This document shows, piece after piece, positions 17,560-24,204 of a DNA stretch of 24,204 bases. The translations under genes were made by a program, and so were the position numbers. Origin of the DNA: Desulfonatronospira sp. (lineage in GTDB: Bacteria; Desulfobacterota; Desulfovibrionia; Desulfovibrionales; Desulfonatronovibrionaceae). The notes under the pieces are model-generated. The model ran no database searches. It had not been told where the DNA came from and worked only from the letters and a program-made list of their open reading frames with translations. The stretch lies in NCBI GenBank assembly GCA_003563255.1, contig PWSL01000162.1, forward strand, positions 1 through 24,204, written 5' to 3'. How positions within the stretch are numbered: position 1 is the stretch's first letter; every line of letters begins with the position of its first letter.

Positions 17560-19273
17560 CACCGGAACGGGCCGTAACCGTAACGCGGATCAGAATTTGC
17601 TTCAGGTTCCAAGGGAAGATTCAATCTCAGGGCCTTCCAGGTCCAAAAGCCGGGAATGGGGAGGCAGGCTTCCAGTTGCCCTGATATTTCCTGAAGAAAG
17701 GTCTCTGGCCCTGTCCACCCTGGGGTGGCAGGCTGTGTACATGCAACTGGAGGAAGAGGGGACCTTTCATGTTCAGCGTTTTTTCTGGGATCGCAAAGAA
17801 GGCAGGGCTGTAAACCAGGACTCGGATAAAAAAATGTCCGATTTCTCCCTCATCTGCTTCAGCCTGAACTTTGAAGGGGATTATCTAAACCTGGTCCAGG
17901 CTCTGCAGGCCTGCAGCATGGAGGTTTGTTCCATAGACCGTGCTGACTGGCCACTGGTCATGGCCGGGGGGCCTGTGACGTTTATTAATCCTTTTCCGGT
18001 CATGCCCAGCCTGGACTTTATTTATACCGGAGAGACCGGGGAAGCATTCCTGGCAACGGCCCGGACATTAAGTAACTGTCTGCAGCAGGGAAAAGACAAG
18101 GGTCAGGCCCTGCAGGCTATAGCAGGCTCACCAGGCATTTTTATAGCCGGACAGGTGCAAAAGGTAGCCAGGCAGGTGCAGACCTCGGCTTCACGCAGCC
18201 TTATAAAACCTGCTCATTCGGCCTTTATCTCGGGACAAAGCGTATTCAGAAACAGCTTCCTGGTGGAGATAAACCGGGGATGTCCCCACGGGTGCCGTTT
18301 CTGCGCAGCCGGTTTTGTTTACAGGCCGGCCAGAAACGCTGACATGCAGGAGTTGCAGGAGCTTGTCAGTCGGGTGCGTCCGGGCAAGGTCGGCCTGATG
18401 GGCACTGCTCTAACTGACTGGCCTTCCTTGAGGGAGTTTCTGGAGTGGCTCAAACATGAAAAAATCAAGTTTTCCCTGTCGTCCCTGCGCGCTCACGGAC
18501 TGGACAGGGATTTTCTGGAATTTTTGCGCAAATGCGGGATCAGGACCATAACCCTGGCCGTAGAGGGAATATCCCGGGCACTACGCTCGGCAGTCAACAA
18601 AGGTTTTGATCAGGAAAAATTTTATACAGCTGTTGAAGAAATCAGCAGACTGCAGTTCAACACCTTAAAGCTATATTTCATACTGGGACTCCCAGGGGAA
18701 AAACCGCAGGATTTACAAGAACTGAAAATATTTTTCGAAGAATTGCAACAGGCCAGGTTCAGGGGGATGGGCAACAGGAAAAAAGGCATAGGGCTTATAA
18801 GCATCAGCGTTTCCATGTTTGTTCCCAAGCCCTGGACCCCTCTGCAGTGGTCCGGGATGATCTCAAAAAAAGCCTACGAAACCAGGGTAAAGGAATTTAA
18901 AAAAATCTGCTCCAGGCATAAGGGCATCCGATTCACCTCGGAAAATCCTTTCCAGGCCCGCATCCAGGGACTTCTGGCCCGGGGGGATGAAAAACTGCAC
19001 CAGCTTCTGATCCTGGCCACCGCTAATAACGGCCGTTGGAAAAAAGCCCTTGAACAGTGGTCCGGTGACATGGAATACTATACGGACAGGCAGATTCCCC
19101 TGGATGAAACCCTGCCCTGGGACAGACTGGACATTGGAGTAGACAAGGAGTATCTGCTTCACGAGTGGGACAGGTACTGGAAGGGAATAATGACCTCCCC
19201 CTGCCCCGACACCTGTTGCAGCAATTGCCGCAGATGCGGCATGCAGAGATTTTCCGGAGGACACAACCTGTAA
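17516..19273 (+). CDS. Radical SAM protein with N-terminal B12-binding-like domain
   Basis: The cluster motif C256-PHG-C260-RF-C263 (CX3CX2C) binds the 4Fe-4S cluster that cleaves SAM. The N-terminal half ([20 protein letters not shown] onward, with [15 protein letters not shown]) resembles the B12-binding-like domain of radical SAM proteins of the TIGR03960 kind. [28 protein letters not shown] and [11 protein letters not shown] are typical of the fused group. The C-terminus is Cys-rich ([13 protein letters not shown]). The substrate is unknown. The start is uncertain: ATG 17516 overlaps ftsZ by 44 bp, TTG 17597 lies after it, and neither has a good ribosome binding site. Conserved sequence begins near 17670. 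Confidence 0.88.
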   Translation: MNLKSPPLSADRRINTGTGRNRNADQNLLQVPREDSISGPSRSKSREWGGRLPVALIFPEERSLALSTLGWQAVYMQLEEEGTFHVQRFFWDRKEGRAVNQDSDKKMSDFSLICFSLNFEGDYLNLVQALQACSMEVCSIDRADWPLVMAGGPVTFINPFPVMPSLDFIYTGETGEAFLATARTLSNCLQQGKDKGQALQAIAGSPGIFIAGQVQKVARQVQTSASRSLIKPAHSAFISGQSVFRNSFLVEINRGCPHGCRFCAAGFVYRPARNADMQELQELVSRVRPGKVGLMGTALTDWPSLREFLEWLKHEKIKFSLSSLRAHGLDRDFLEFLRKCGIRTITLAVEGISRALRSAVNKGFDQEKFYTAVEEISRLQFNTLKLYFILGLPGEKPQDLQELKIFFEELQQARFRGMGNRKKGIGLISISVSMFVPKPWTPLQWSGMISKKAYETRVKEFKKICSRHKGIRFTSENPFQARIQGLLARGDEKLHQLLILATANNGRWKKALEQWSGDMEYYTDRQIPLDETLPWDRLDIGVDKEYLLHEWDRYWKGIMTSPCPDTCCSNCRRCGMQRFSGGHNL

Positions 19274-19351
19274 ACCCGGTGCCGGGCCACTCATGCACTT
19301 GAGTTATGGGCAAAGCCCGCGTAAATCATCTTGCTCACTCAGGAGAAGGTT

Positions 19352-19606
19352 ATGCCTTACATACCAGAAGAGCGAAGAGAAGTCTTTGACGGACTGCTGG
19401 AAGAATTGTCCAGAGAAGTGCAGACCCAGGGGGAGCTTAACTATTGCATATTCAAGCTCTCCAGGCTTATAGCCGGGCGCATCGGCTACAGCTACGACAA
19501 CCTCAGCATGTGTTCCAGCGCCATGGAACATGCCAGGCTGGAGTGGTACCGCAAGGTCCTGGCCCCTTATGAAGACCAAAAAATTCGTGAGCATGGAGAC
19601 ATCTGA
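19352..19606 (+). CDS. Small conserved protein, DUF6899-like
   Basis: The 84-residue protein begins MPYIPEERREVFDGLLEEL and ends YRKVLAPYEDQKIREHGDI. From memory this matches a small family annotated DUF6899, found in deltaproteobacteria and phages, whose members share MPYI at the start, a GYSYxD/N segment and an APYED end. It has no membrane segment or signal. Function is unknown. ATG 19352 has AGGAG 6 nt upstream and is preferred to TTG 19331. It sits 78 bp after the radical SAM gene and 32 bp before the M23 gene, so all three are probably cotranscribed. Confidence 0.85.
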   Translation: MPYIPEERREVFDGLLEELSREVQTQGELNYCIFKLSRLIAGRIGYSYDNLSMCSSAMEHARLEWYRKVLAPYEDQKIREHGDI

Positions 19607-19638
19607 TTTTTCCGGCCCAACACACAGGAGGAGCATCC

Positions 19639-21135
19639 ATGGACTATTACATTCCTTCCTACAGAAAGTCCCGCATAAGGTACAAACGCAAACGCAGCAA
19701 GAAGCCCCTGTTTCTGCTTGCAACCTGCGCAATCCTGACCCTGGCTTATATTTTGACCGGCTTTAATTTCATTGACAATGACAATCCATACCCATCACCC
19801 CAGGAAGCAAAGTTTCAAAGCCTTACCATTGAGCAATCGATCCCTGCTGCTTCCCCAGTGCAGGTCTCCACATATGAAAACCCTCCAGAAAGCGACTCAG
19901 GACATTTAAAACCTTACCCCGATATATCTCCGTCGCCCGTTCCGGAACCCGACCCTGAAAAAGGTTTAGACAATACCTCTGCAATCATGGCTGAACAGGA
20001 AACAGATACAAGTATCATTGAAAAGAACATTACCATCTCATCCGGAGACACACTCATGGGCCTTCTAAACGGGGAAGGCCTGCCGCGATCCAAGGCCCAT
20101 GAAATCATTTCTGAACTGGGGGCGATTTACAACCCCAGGCACATCAGGCAGGGACAGGAGATAACTCTGGTTTTCCAGGAACAAAAGAGTAATGAGCCTG
20201 TCTTCCAGTCCATGAACCTCAAGCTTGATACTGAACGTGATGTCCGGGTGGAAGCCTGCCCGGAAAACGGACTGGTGGCCCTGGAAAAAAAACATGAACT
20301 GAAGGCAAAAGCGGTTCTGGCCCGGGCCGAGATAACTTCCAGCCTGTACAACGCAGCAGTAGGCTCGGATATGCCCCTGCGGGTACTTATGCAGATGATC
20401 CGCGCCTATTCCTTCGACGTGGACTTTCAGCGCGATATCCGCCCGGGGGACTCCTTTGAGGTCCTGTTCCAGGAAAAGCTGGATCAGGACGGCAACTTTG
20501 TCAGAGGAGGATCTGTTCTTTATGCCACTCTCAACACCCGGGGAAGGGAGCTTCCCATTTACCGCTATGAAACCAGTGACGGAGAGGTGGATTTTTTCAA
20601 TCCAGACGGAGAGTCAGTACGCAAGACCCTCATGGTCACCCCCATAGACGGGGCCAGGCTGACTTCCGGATACGGCATGCGCCGTCATCCCATCCTGGGC
20701 TACAGCCGCATGCACCCCGGCCTGGACTTTGCGGCCCCCACCGGCACCCCCATCATGGCCGCCGGGGACGGAGTGGTGGAATATGCCGGACGCAAGGGCA
20801 ACTACGGCAATTACATCCGCCTCAGGCATCCCAATGAATACCACACCGTCTACGCCCATTTAAGCCGCTTTGGATCGGGCATACGCCGCGGAGCCAGGGT
20901 CACCCAGGGTCAGACCATTGGGTATGTGGGTTCGACAGGTATGTCCACCGGTCCGCACCTGCATTACGAAGTCCATCACCGGGGCAGCCACGTCAACCCG
21001 GCTACAGTGGACACGCCCCCGGGCCGCATCCTGGAAGGTGAGGAACTGCAGCTTTTCAAGGCCGCAAGGGAAGACCTGGAAGCTCTTTACGCCTCTCTCA
21101 AGAAAGAAAAGGACAAGATGGCCCGCCTGGATTAA
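19639..21135 (+). CDS. Membrane-anchored M23 peptidoglycan endopeptidase with LysM-like domain
   Basis: It probably cleaves peptidoglycan cross-links in the periplasm, like MepM. A basic N-terminus precedes one membrane anchor (about residues 23-41), then a Pro/Ser/Glu-rich linker to about 125. A LysM/OapA-like segment follows (SGDTLMGLLNGEGLPRSKAH), then a middle domain (about 235-330). The M23 domain (about 335-460) holds the zinc ligands H359 and D363 in HPGLD and H442 in HLH, with H407 in YAHLS and H440 completing the active site. GGAGGA precedes the ATG. The 498 residues fit MepM/YebA-like enzymes. It is a plausible hydrolase for daughter-cell separation or growth. Confidence 0.93.
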   Translation: MDYYIPSYRKSRIRYKRKRSKKPLFLLATCAILTLAYILTGFNFIDNDNPYPSPQEAKFQSLTIEQSIPAASPVQVSTYENPPESDSGHLKPYPDISPSPVPEPDPEKGLDNTSAIMAEQETDTSIIEKNITISSGDTLMGLLNGEGLPRSKAHEIISELGAIYNPRHIRQGQEITLVFQEQKSNEPVFQSMNLKLDTERDVRVEACPENGLVALEKKHELKAKAVLARAEITSSLYNAAVGSDMPLRVLMQMIRAYSFDVDFQRDIRPGDSFEVLFQEKLDQDGNFVRGGSVLYATLNTRGRELPIYRYETSDGEVDFFNPDGESVRKTLMVTPIDGARLTSGYGMRRHPILGYSRMHPGLDFAAPTGTPIMAAGDGVVEYAGRKGNYGNYIRLRHPNEYHTVYAHLSRFGSGIRRGARVTQGQTIGYVGSTGMSTGPHLHYEVHHRGSHVNPATVDTPPGRILEGEELQLFKAAREDLEALYASLKKEKDKMARLD

Positions 21136-21356
21136 TGGTTACGATTAATGTATATGCCGGGGTCCAGGCGATTATCCTGGAGTGCCCAATACTTGATAGA
21201 TGAGTATCTGTTTAGCGCTTTGCATGTGGCATGGGGACTGGCTCTCCCCGCACTTATTTTTTCGCTGATGTGAAGATCATTACTGAAAAATAAGTGCGGG
21301 AGTGCCTGTCCCCTGCTTTCCTTAAAAGCGCTAAACAGATACATAGATGGAGATTT
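21136..21356. other. Gap after the M23 gene, filled mainly by a repeat element
   Basis: No gene is seen. Positions 21196-21350 are the 139-bp element with its target duplication; 21136-21195 carry no feature I can support. The TGGAG ribosome binding site of the next gene (21348-21352) overlaps the right-hand target duplication. Confidence 0.6.
21204..21342. mobile_element. 139-bp palindromic MITE with 18-bp terminal inverted repeats
   Basis: GTATCTGTTTAGCGCTTT (21204-21221) and its exact reverse complement (21325-21342) bound the element. Inside, CCCGCACTTATTTTT (21247-21261) pairs exactly with 21286-21300, and GGGGACTGGCT faces GTGCCTGTCCCC. The whole unit can fold into one long hairpin with a loop of about 24 nt. 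ATAGATGA (21196-21203) and ATAGATGG (21343-21350) flank it, a 7-of-8 target duplication. It encodes nothing. Relatives lie at 1-119, 15933 and 22282. Confidence 0.85.
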
Positions 21357-21689
21357 ATGCTTAAAGTGCTTTTGCATGTTTTATTTATGTTGCTGCTGTT
21401 TTTAATACTGGCAGGAGTGATCGGGGCGGTAGGAACAGGTTTCGGGTTGTTTTTCAACCTGCTTATACCGGGCATCCAGCTGGGACATGCTTTGATATCC
21501 GGTATGATGGTGGGGATTTTTTCGATGTATATTTTTCTGCGCTTGTTTATCCTGGCAAATACAGGCGATTCACAAAATGACAATGAAGACCAGGAGCCTG
21601 CAATAGTCTATATTCCAAGTGAATTTACGACTTTCCATCTCAGCAGGAAAAAATCCAGAAAAGAAAAAACCATTAACCCGCCAAAATGA
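21357..21689 (+). CDS. Small membrane protein of unknown function
   Basis: The 110-residue protein starts MLKVLLHVLFMLLLFLILAG. It has two hydrophobic segments (about residues 4-31 and 36-66) and a charged tail with many Asp/Glu followed by a Lys/Arg-rich end (RKKSRKEK). I do not recognise a family. ATG 21357 has TGGAG upstream. The frame is open back to a GTG at 21294, but that lies inside the repeat element and is unlikely. Its stop overlaps the start of the methyltransferase gene (ATGA), so the two are probably made together. Confidence 0.7.
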   Translation: MLKVLLHVLFMLLLFLILAGVIGAVGTGFGLFFNLLIPGIQLGHALISGMMVGIFSMYIFLRLFILANTGDSQNDNEDQEPAIVYIPSEFTTFHLSRKKSRKEKTINPPK

Positions 21690-22243
21690 CACTTGACCAT
21701 GATTTTACAGCACCGGCAGAGATATTAAGAGACAACCTGCACCTTTTTTCTGCTTGCCCCCTGCCTGGACCGGTACTGGACCTGGCCTGCGGCAAGGGGC
21801 AAAACGGGCTTTTCCTGGCAGAGCACGGCCATGAGGTTCACTTCATAGACCGGGACTCGAAAGTCCTGGAGCAAATCAGGCATGCAGGCATGATCCTGAA
21901 CCTGAAAGTTCATGTAAGGCGGACAGATCTGGAGGCCGGAACTGATAATCCCATGCCCCAGGACAGCTTTGGGGCTGTTCTTGTCTTCAGGTATTTACAC
22001 CGCCCCCTCATGCCGGCAATCAAAAAATCCCTGCGCAAGGGTGGAATCGTCTTCTATCAGACCTTTACCTCCCATCAGGCCGCTCTGGGCCGGCCCACAA
22101 ACCCGGACTTTCTGCTCCGGGACCAGGAACTCTATTCCTGGTTTCAGGACTGGGAAATCCTGCACTATTTTGAAGGCAAAAAACAGGATCCCCAGGAATA
22201 CCTGGCCGAAATAATCGCCCGCAAGCCTGAAGCAGACCGGTGA
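21686..22243 (+). CDS. Class I SAM-dependent methyltransferase (TehB/UbiE-like)
   Basis: The SAM loop LDLACGKGQNG (residues 31-41) is followed by the acidic residue of motif II in HFIDRDSKVLEQI. Later come FGAVLVFRYLHRPLMPAI and LRKGGIVFYQTF, the usual post-motif strand and helix. The 185 residues make a bare Rossmann methyltransferase without a substrate domain. Similar proteins are often labelled tellurite-resistance or TehB-like methyltransferases, but nothing here fixes the substrate. Its start overlaps the stop of the small membrane protein gene. It faces the convergent gene at 22442. Confidence 0.85.
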   Translation: MTLDHDFTAPAEILRDNLHLFSACPLPGPVLDLACGKGQNGLFLAEHGHEVHFIDRDSKVLEQIRHAGMILNLKVHVRRTDLEAGTDNPMPQDSFGAVLVFRYLHRPLMPAIKKSLRKGGIVFYQTFTSHQAALGRPTNPDFLLRDQELYSWFQDWEILHYFEGKKQDPQEYLAEIIARKPEADR

Positions 22244-22281
22244 ACTCAACCCCCCCAGAACCCTGATGTCTTTTCTGGTAA

Positions 22282-22322
22282 GTTTCTGTTCAGAGATTTG
22301 CATACCAAGGGGACTGTCCCCT
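22282..22322. repeat. Degenerate half copy of the 21204 repeat family
   Basis: GTTTCTGTTCAGAGATTTGC followed by a GGGGACTGTCCCC core resembles the left arm GTATCTGTTTAGCGCTTTGC plus GGGGACTGG at 21204-21240. AGGGGAC-T-GTCCCCT (22308-22322) is a perfect 7-bp palindrome. No matching right end was found. Confidence 0.5.
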
Positions 22323-22336
22323 GCTTGCCTCTTTGT

Positions 22337-22440
22337 TGTCACATGAAAAGAGTGACAGATTAAAAAAATTATCCTGTCTTTTTTGGCGACCTTTGCGCCT
22401 TTGCGTGAGAATATGTTTTTGTTTTGCGGGCACAGCCCGC
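22337..22440. other. Convergent intergenic region with two small hairpins
   Basis: TGTCAC...GTGACA (22337-22357) and GCGGGC-ACA-GCCCGC (22426-22440) are inverted repeats between two converging genes. Neither is followed by a T-run on the side needed for an intrinsic terminator. CTTTGCGCCTTTGCGTGAGA (22392-22411) looks like a relic of a low-complexity repeat common in many bacterial genomes. Confidence 0.4.
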
Positions 22441-22441
22441 C

Positions 22442-24067
22442 TTAGTAAGTAAGATGTATACGGTTTCTGCAGGCGGTTGCAAAGTCCTCTGGATAATGAC
22501 CGCTGATGAAACGATGCTGGGCCTCGCTGAAGGACCCCGGAGACCAGGGCAGCTTGGGTAAAAAGGAATACAACAGGCGTTGCGCTCCCGGATCGGTAAA
22601 CCTCTTGGAATACTCTATACTTGTCACCATTTTGGCTCCAAGGCCTTCCAGGGTCTGAAGGGCCAGGAGCATGGACCTGTCCAGTGCCGCCCTGCAGGCT
22701 GTATCCGCCTCCAGGATATTGCCGACATTTCCCTGGGGCAGAAGCTGCAGTTCCCACTGGGATACCTGGGCCTTGGGAACAAATAAAATGACATGCTCAT
22801 CTTCGTGAACAATGAGACTATGTTCAGCATCCCGTCCATCCATCCGGACATTGGAACGCAGGCAGCTGATGTAGTCCTGGAAAAAATCCCGCCCTGTCTC
22901 TTCCTGATACTTCTCCACGGTCTCGGCTACCATATCCCCGGCCGAAAAAGCCGAGGTCTTATTACCGGTAACCCGGCCGTTTAAGACCTCCTTCGCATGC
23001 ACCGGCACCATGGCGTGCTGCTGATGCACCTGCTGGTGAGAACCGTGCAGCCTGTACCTGCTGGGGGCAAAATCGAACCCGAAATTCCATCCCCACAGGC
23101 AGGCGCTTAAAAAAACCCCCCGGTGGCCAATATCAAGCTCTGCAGTAATCTTATTGCGCAAGTCCTCCAGATCCTCTTCTGTCATGGTCCTGGCAGGAAT
23201 ATGCATATCCAGTTCCCGGGCCAGACGCACATATGTCCTTTGATAGTAAAGATGTCGAAGCCCCTGCATGTCAGCAAGACTGAGGTCCCGGGCCCGGTAA
23301 CGCACCGCCTGGTGGCCCATGTTGGAAGCATAGTGCCCCCACGGGATATAGCTGTTGCGGCGCAGGTACTCAAAAACCTGAGTACCCTGTCCCGCATCAC
23401 CTGCATCACCAACAATCTCGCTTACCCCCTGAACACCGGGCTGCAGAAGCATTATTTTCTTGTAATGATCCGGCAGGCTTGGGTTGTTGCCGACAGCCTC
23501 AAACAGGTCCCGGTCATGGATGACCGGTACCACTGCTCCATCCTGGCGACGGGTATAAGCCAGTCCTTGCGGAATGACACTCCCAGGCTCGCTGCTGAAG
23601 TCACAGGCCAGATGAGCCAGTTTCACCAGGTCCCCCGGATCGCTTGATGTGGTGGCCAGTGCCAGAAGAACCGGGGCCGGCAGGTGATTGAAAATTGACT
23701 TTGCTTTATCAACAGATACTCCTGCATCCCCGGCCCAAGACTCCAGGGCCCGGCTCATGGAGACCCCGCCGGTAGCTGTGATACCCAATGACAGGGGATC
23801 AACAGACCTGGAATCAGCCCACCCGGCATCTATGAATGTGCTGCCTCTGAAGCTGAATGCATTGGGTATTTCGTACACTGTTGACGCCTGACTCACCTCG
23901 ACCTCGCCCTCAGGAAAATTGGCACGGTTGTGGACATCAGTTTCATCAGCCAGCTTTCCGAGCACAAGGTGATGATCACCCTGTCTCAGGTTATAAACCA
24001 GGTAAGCGGGTCGGTGTTCCGCATAACGAAACACCCCTTCCGGTGTAACACAGGTACGCAGTTTCAT
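22442..24067 (-). CDS. Conserved hypothetical protein, possible HIT/GalT-like fold
   Basis: The soluble 541-residue protein has no signal peptide or membrane segment. The N-terminal part includes NRANFPEGEVEVSQ and PNAFSFRGSTFIDAGW. The middle has FEYLRRNSYIPWGHYASNM and LRHLYYQRTYVRLA. A His-rich motif at about residues 341-351 (HGSHQQVHQQH) follows WGWNFGFDFAPS, and about 425-444 reads HVILFVPKAQVSQWELQLLP. The His motif and the WELQLLP-like strand recall histidine-triad and galactose-1-phosphate uridylyltransferase proteins, which act on nucleotides, but the match is weak. It resembles an uncharacterised family I recall from sulfate-reducing deltaproteobacteria. AAGGAG lies 7 nt before the ATG. 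Confidence 0.8.
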   Translation of the reverse strand: MKLRTCVTPEGVFRYAEHRPAYLVYNLRQGDHHLVLGKLADETDVHNRANFPEGEVEVSQASTVYEIPNAFSFRGSTFIDAGWADSRSVDPLSLGITATGGVSMSRALESWAGDAGVSVDKAKSIFNHLPAPVLLALATTSSDPGDLVKLAHLACDFSSEPGSVIPQGLAYTRRQDGAVVPVIHDRDLFEAVGNNPSLPDHYKKIMLLQPGVQGVSEIVGDAGDAGQGTQVFEYLRRNSYIPWGHYASNMGHQAVRYRARDLSLADMQGLRHLYYQRTYVRLARELDMHIPARTMTEEDLEDLRNKITAELDIGHRGVFLSACLWGWNFGFDFAPSRYRLHGSHQQVHQQHAMVPVHAKEVLNGRVTGNKTSAFSAGDMVAETVEKYQEETGRDFFQDYISCLRSNVRMDGRDAEHSLIVHEDEHVILFVPKAQVSQWELQLLPQGNVGNILEADTACRAALDRSMLLALQTLEGLGAKMVTSIEYSKRFTDPGAQRLLYSFLPKLPWSPGSFSEAQHRFISGHYPEDFATACRNRIHLTY

Positions 24068-24074
24068 TTACCAG

Positions 24075-24080
24075 CTCCTT
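24075..24080 (-). promoter_or_regulatory. Ribosome binding site of the minus-strand hypothetical gene
   Basis: AAGGAG on the minus strand lies 7 nt before the ATG at 24067, which fixes this start. It overlaps the 8 bases (24077-24084) just outside the MITE copy at 24085. Confidence 0.85.
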
Positions 24081-24084
24081 TTGC

Positions 24085-24204
24085 GTAACCATTCAGGGGG
24101 GTCCTCGGTGGTGAATACTGGCACCAGGCCTGGGGACTGTCCCCGCTAGGTACTACCTATGAAGGTTCACACAACTTAGCGTTTGTCATATAAAATTTGT
24201 GCAG
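24085..24204. mobile_element. Second copy of the 177-bp MITE, cut by the window end
   Basis: GTAACCATTCAGG (24085-24097) is identical to the left end at 16056. The similarity continues through GGCACCAGGCCTGGGGACTG (24121-24140) to ATTTGTGCAG at the window end, which matches 16168-16177. About 120 of 177 bp are visible. The right end should lie about 57 bp beyond the window. It sits 17 bp upstream of the minus-strand start codon. Confidence 0.8.

Noticed and set aside
21294..21356. GTG 21294 as the start of the small membrane protein
   Set aside because: It lies inside the mobile element; ATG 21357 has a ribosome binding site and begins directly with the hydrophobic segment.
22426..22440. GC-rich hairpin as a terminator for the converging genes
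   Set aside because: The stem is good, but on neither strand is it followed by a T-run; on the minus strand an A-rich stretch follows.
1..24204. tRNA, rRNA or riboswitch genes
   Set aside because: None of the gaps shows a tRNA cloverleaf, rRNA similarity or a riboswitch core that I could recognise.

Overview
The window holds an almost complete dcw (division and cell wall) cluster read left to right, followed by four smaller genes and one convergent gene. Gene order is rsmH, ftsL, ftsI, murE, murF, mraY, murD, ftsW, murG, murC, murB, ftsQ, ftsA, ftsZ, then a radical SAM gene, a small DUF6899-like gene and an M23 peptidase gene. The moderately GC-rich DNA, an FtsI with a C-terminal PASTA domain, a meso-diaminopimelate-type MurE (DNPR motif), no ddl between murB and ftsQ, and the radical SAM/small protein/M23 tail after ftsZ together suggest a Desulfovibrio-like deltaproteobacterium (Desulfovibrionales). 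This placement comes from remembered gene order, not from a search.

Layout: 1-219 is a truncated palindromic repeat and the rsmH leader; no mraZ is visible. Positions 220-15830 carry rsmH to ftsA. Most junctions overlap or nearly touch (ATGA or TGATG overlaps at murE/murF, ftsW/murG and murC/murB), as in one operon. Two gaps interrupt the row: rsmH-ftsL (382 bp, repeats) and murD-ftsW (a 9-bp tandem repeat of about 18 units). The ftsA-ftsZ gap of 490 bp is a nest of palindromic repeats. ftsZ has the strongest ribosome binding site in the window, and the downstream genes follow to 21135. Then come a repeat element, a small membrane protein with an overlapping methyltransferase (21357-22243), a gap with repeat relics, and on the minus strand a 541-residue protein of unknown function with a second copy of one repeat just upstream of its ribosome binding site.

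How the genes work together: MurB, MurC, MurD, MurE and MurF build the UDP-MurNAc-pentapeptide. MraY and MurG turn it into lipid II. FtsW and FtsI polymerise and cross-link it at the septum. FtsZ, FtsA, FtsQ and FtsL form the division machinery, and the M23 protein probably trims peptidoglycan. RsmH modifies 16S rRNA.

The least expected content lies between the genes. Every gap longer than 100 bp holds repeats. At least two elements look like non-autonomous transposons (MITEs): 16056-16232 has perfect 13-bp terminal inverted repeats and a perfect 8-bp target duplication, and 21204-21342 has perfect 18-bp terminal inverted repeats and a 7-of-8 target duplication. The first has jumped into an older element between ftsA and ftsZ. 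Separately, the murD-ftsW tandem repeat is an open frame overlapping both neighbours by one start/stop overlap each. No RNA genes, CRISPR arrays, transposase genes or convincing rho-independent terminators were seen.
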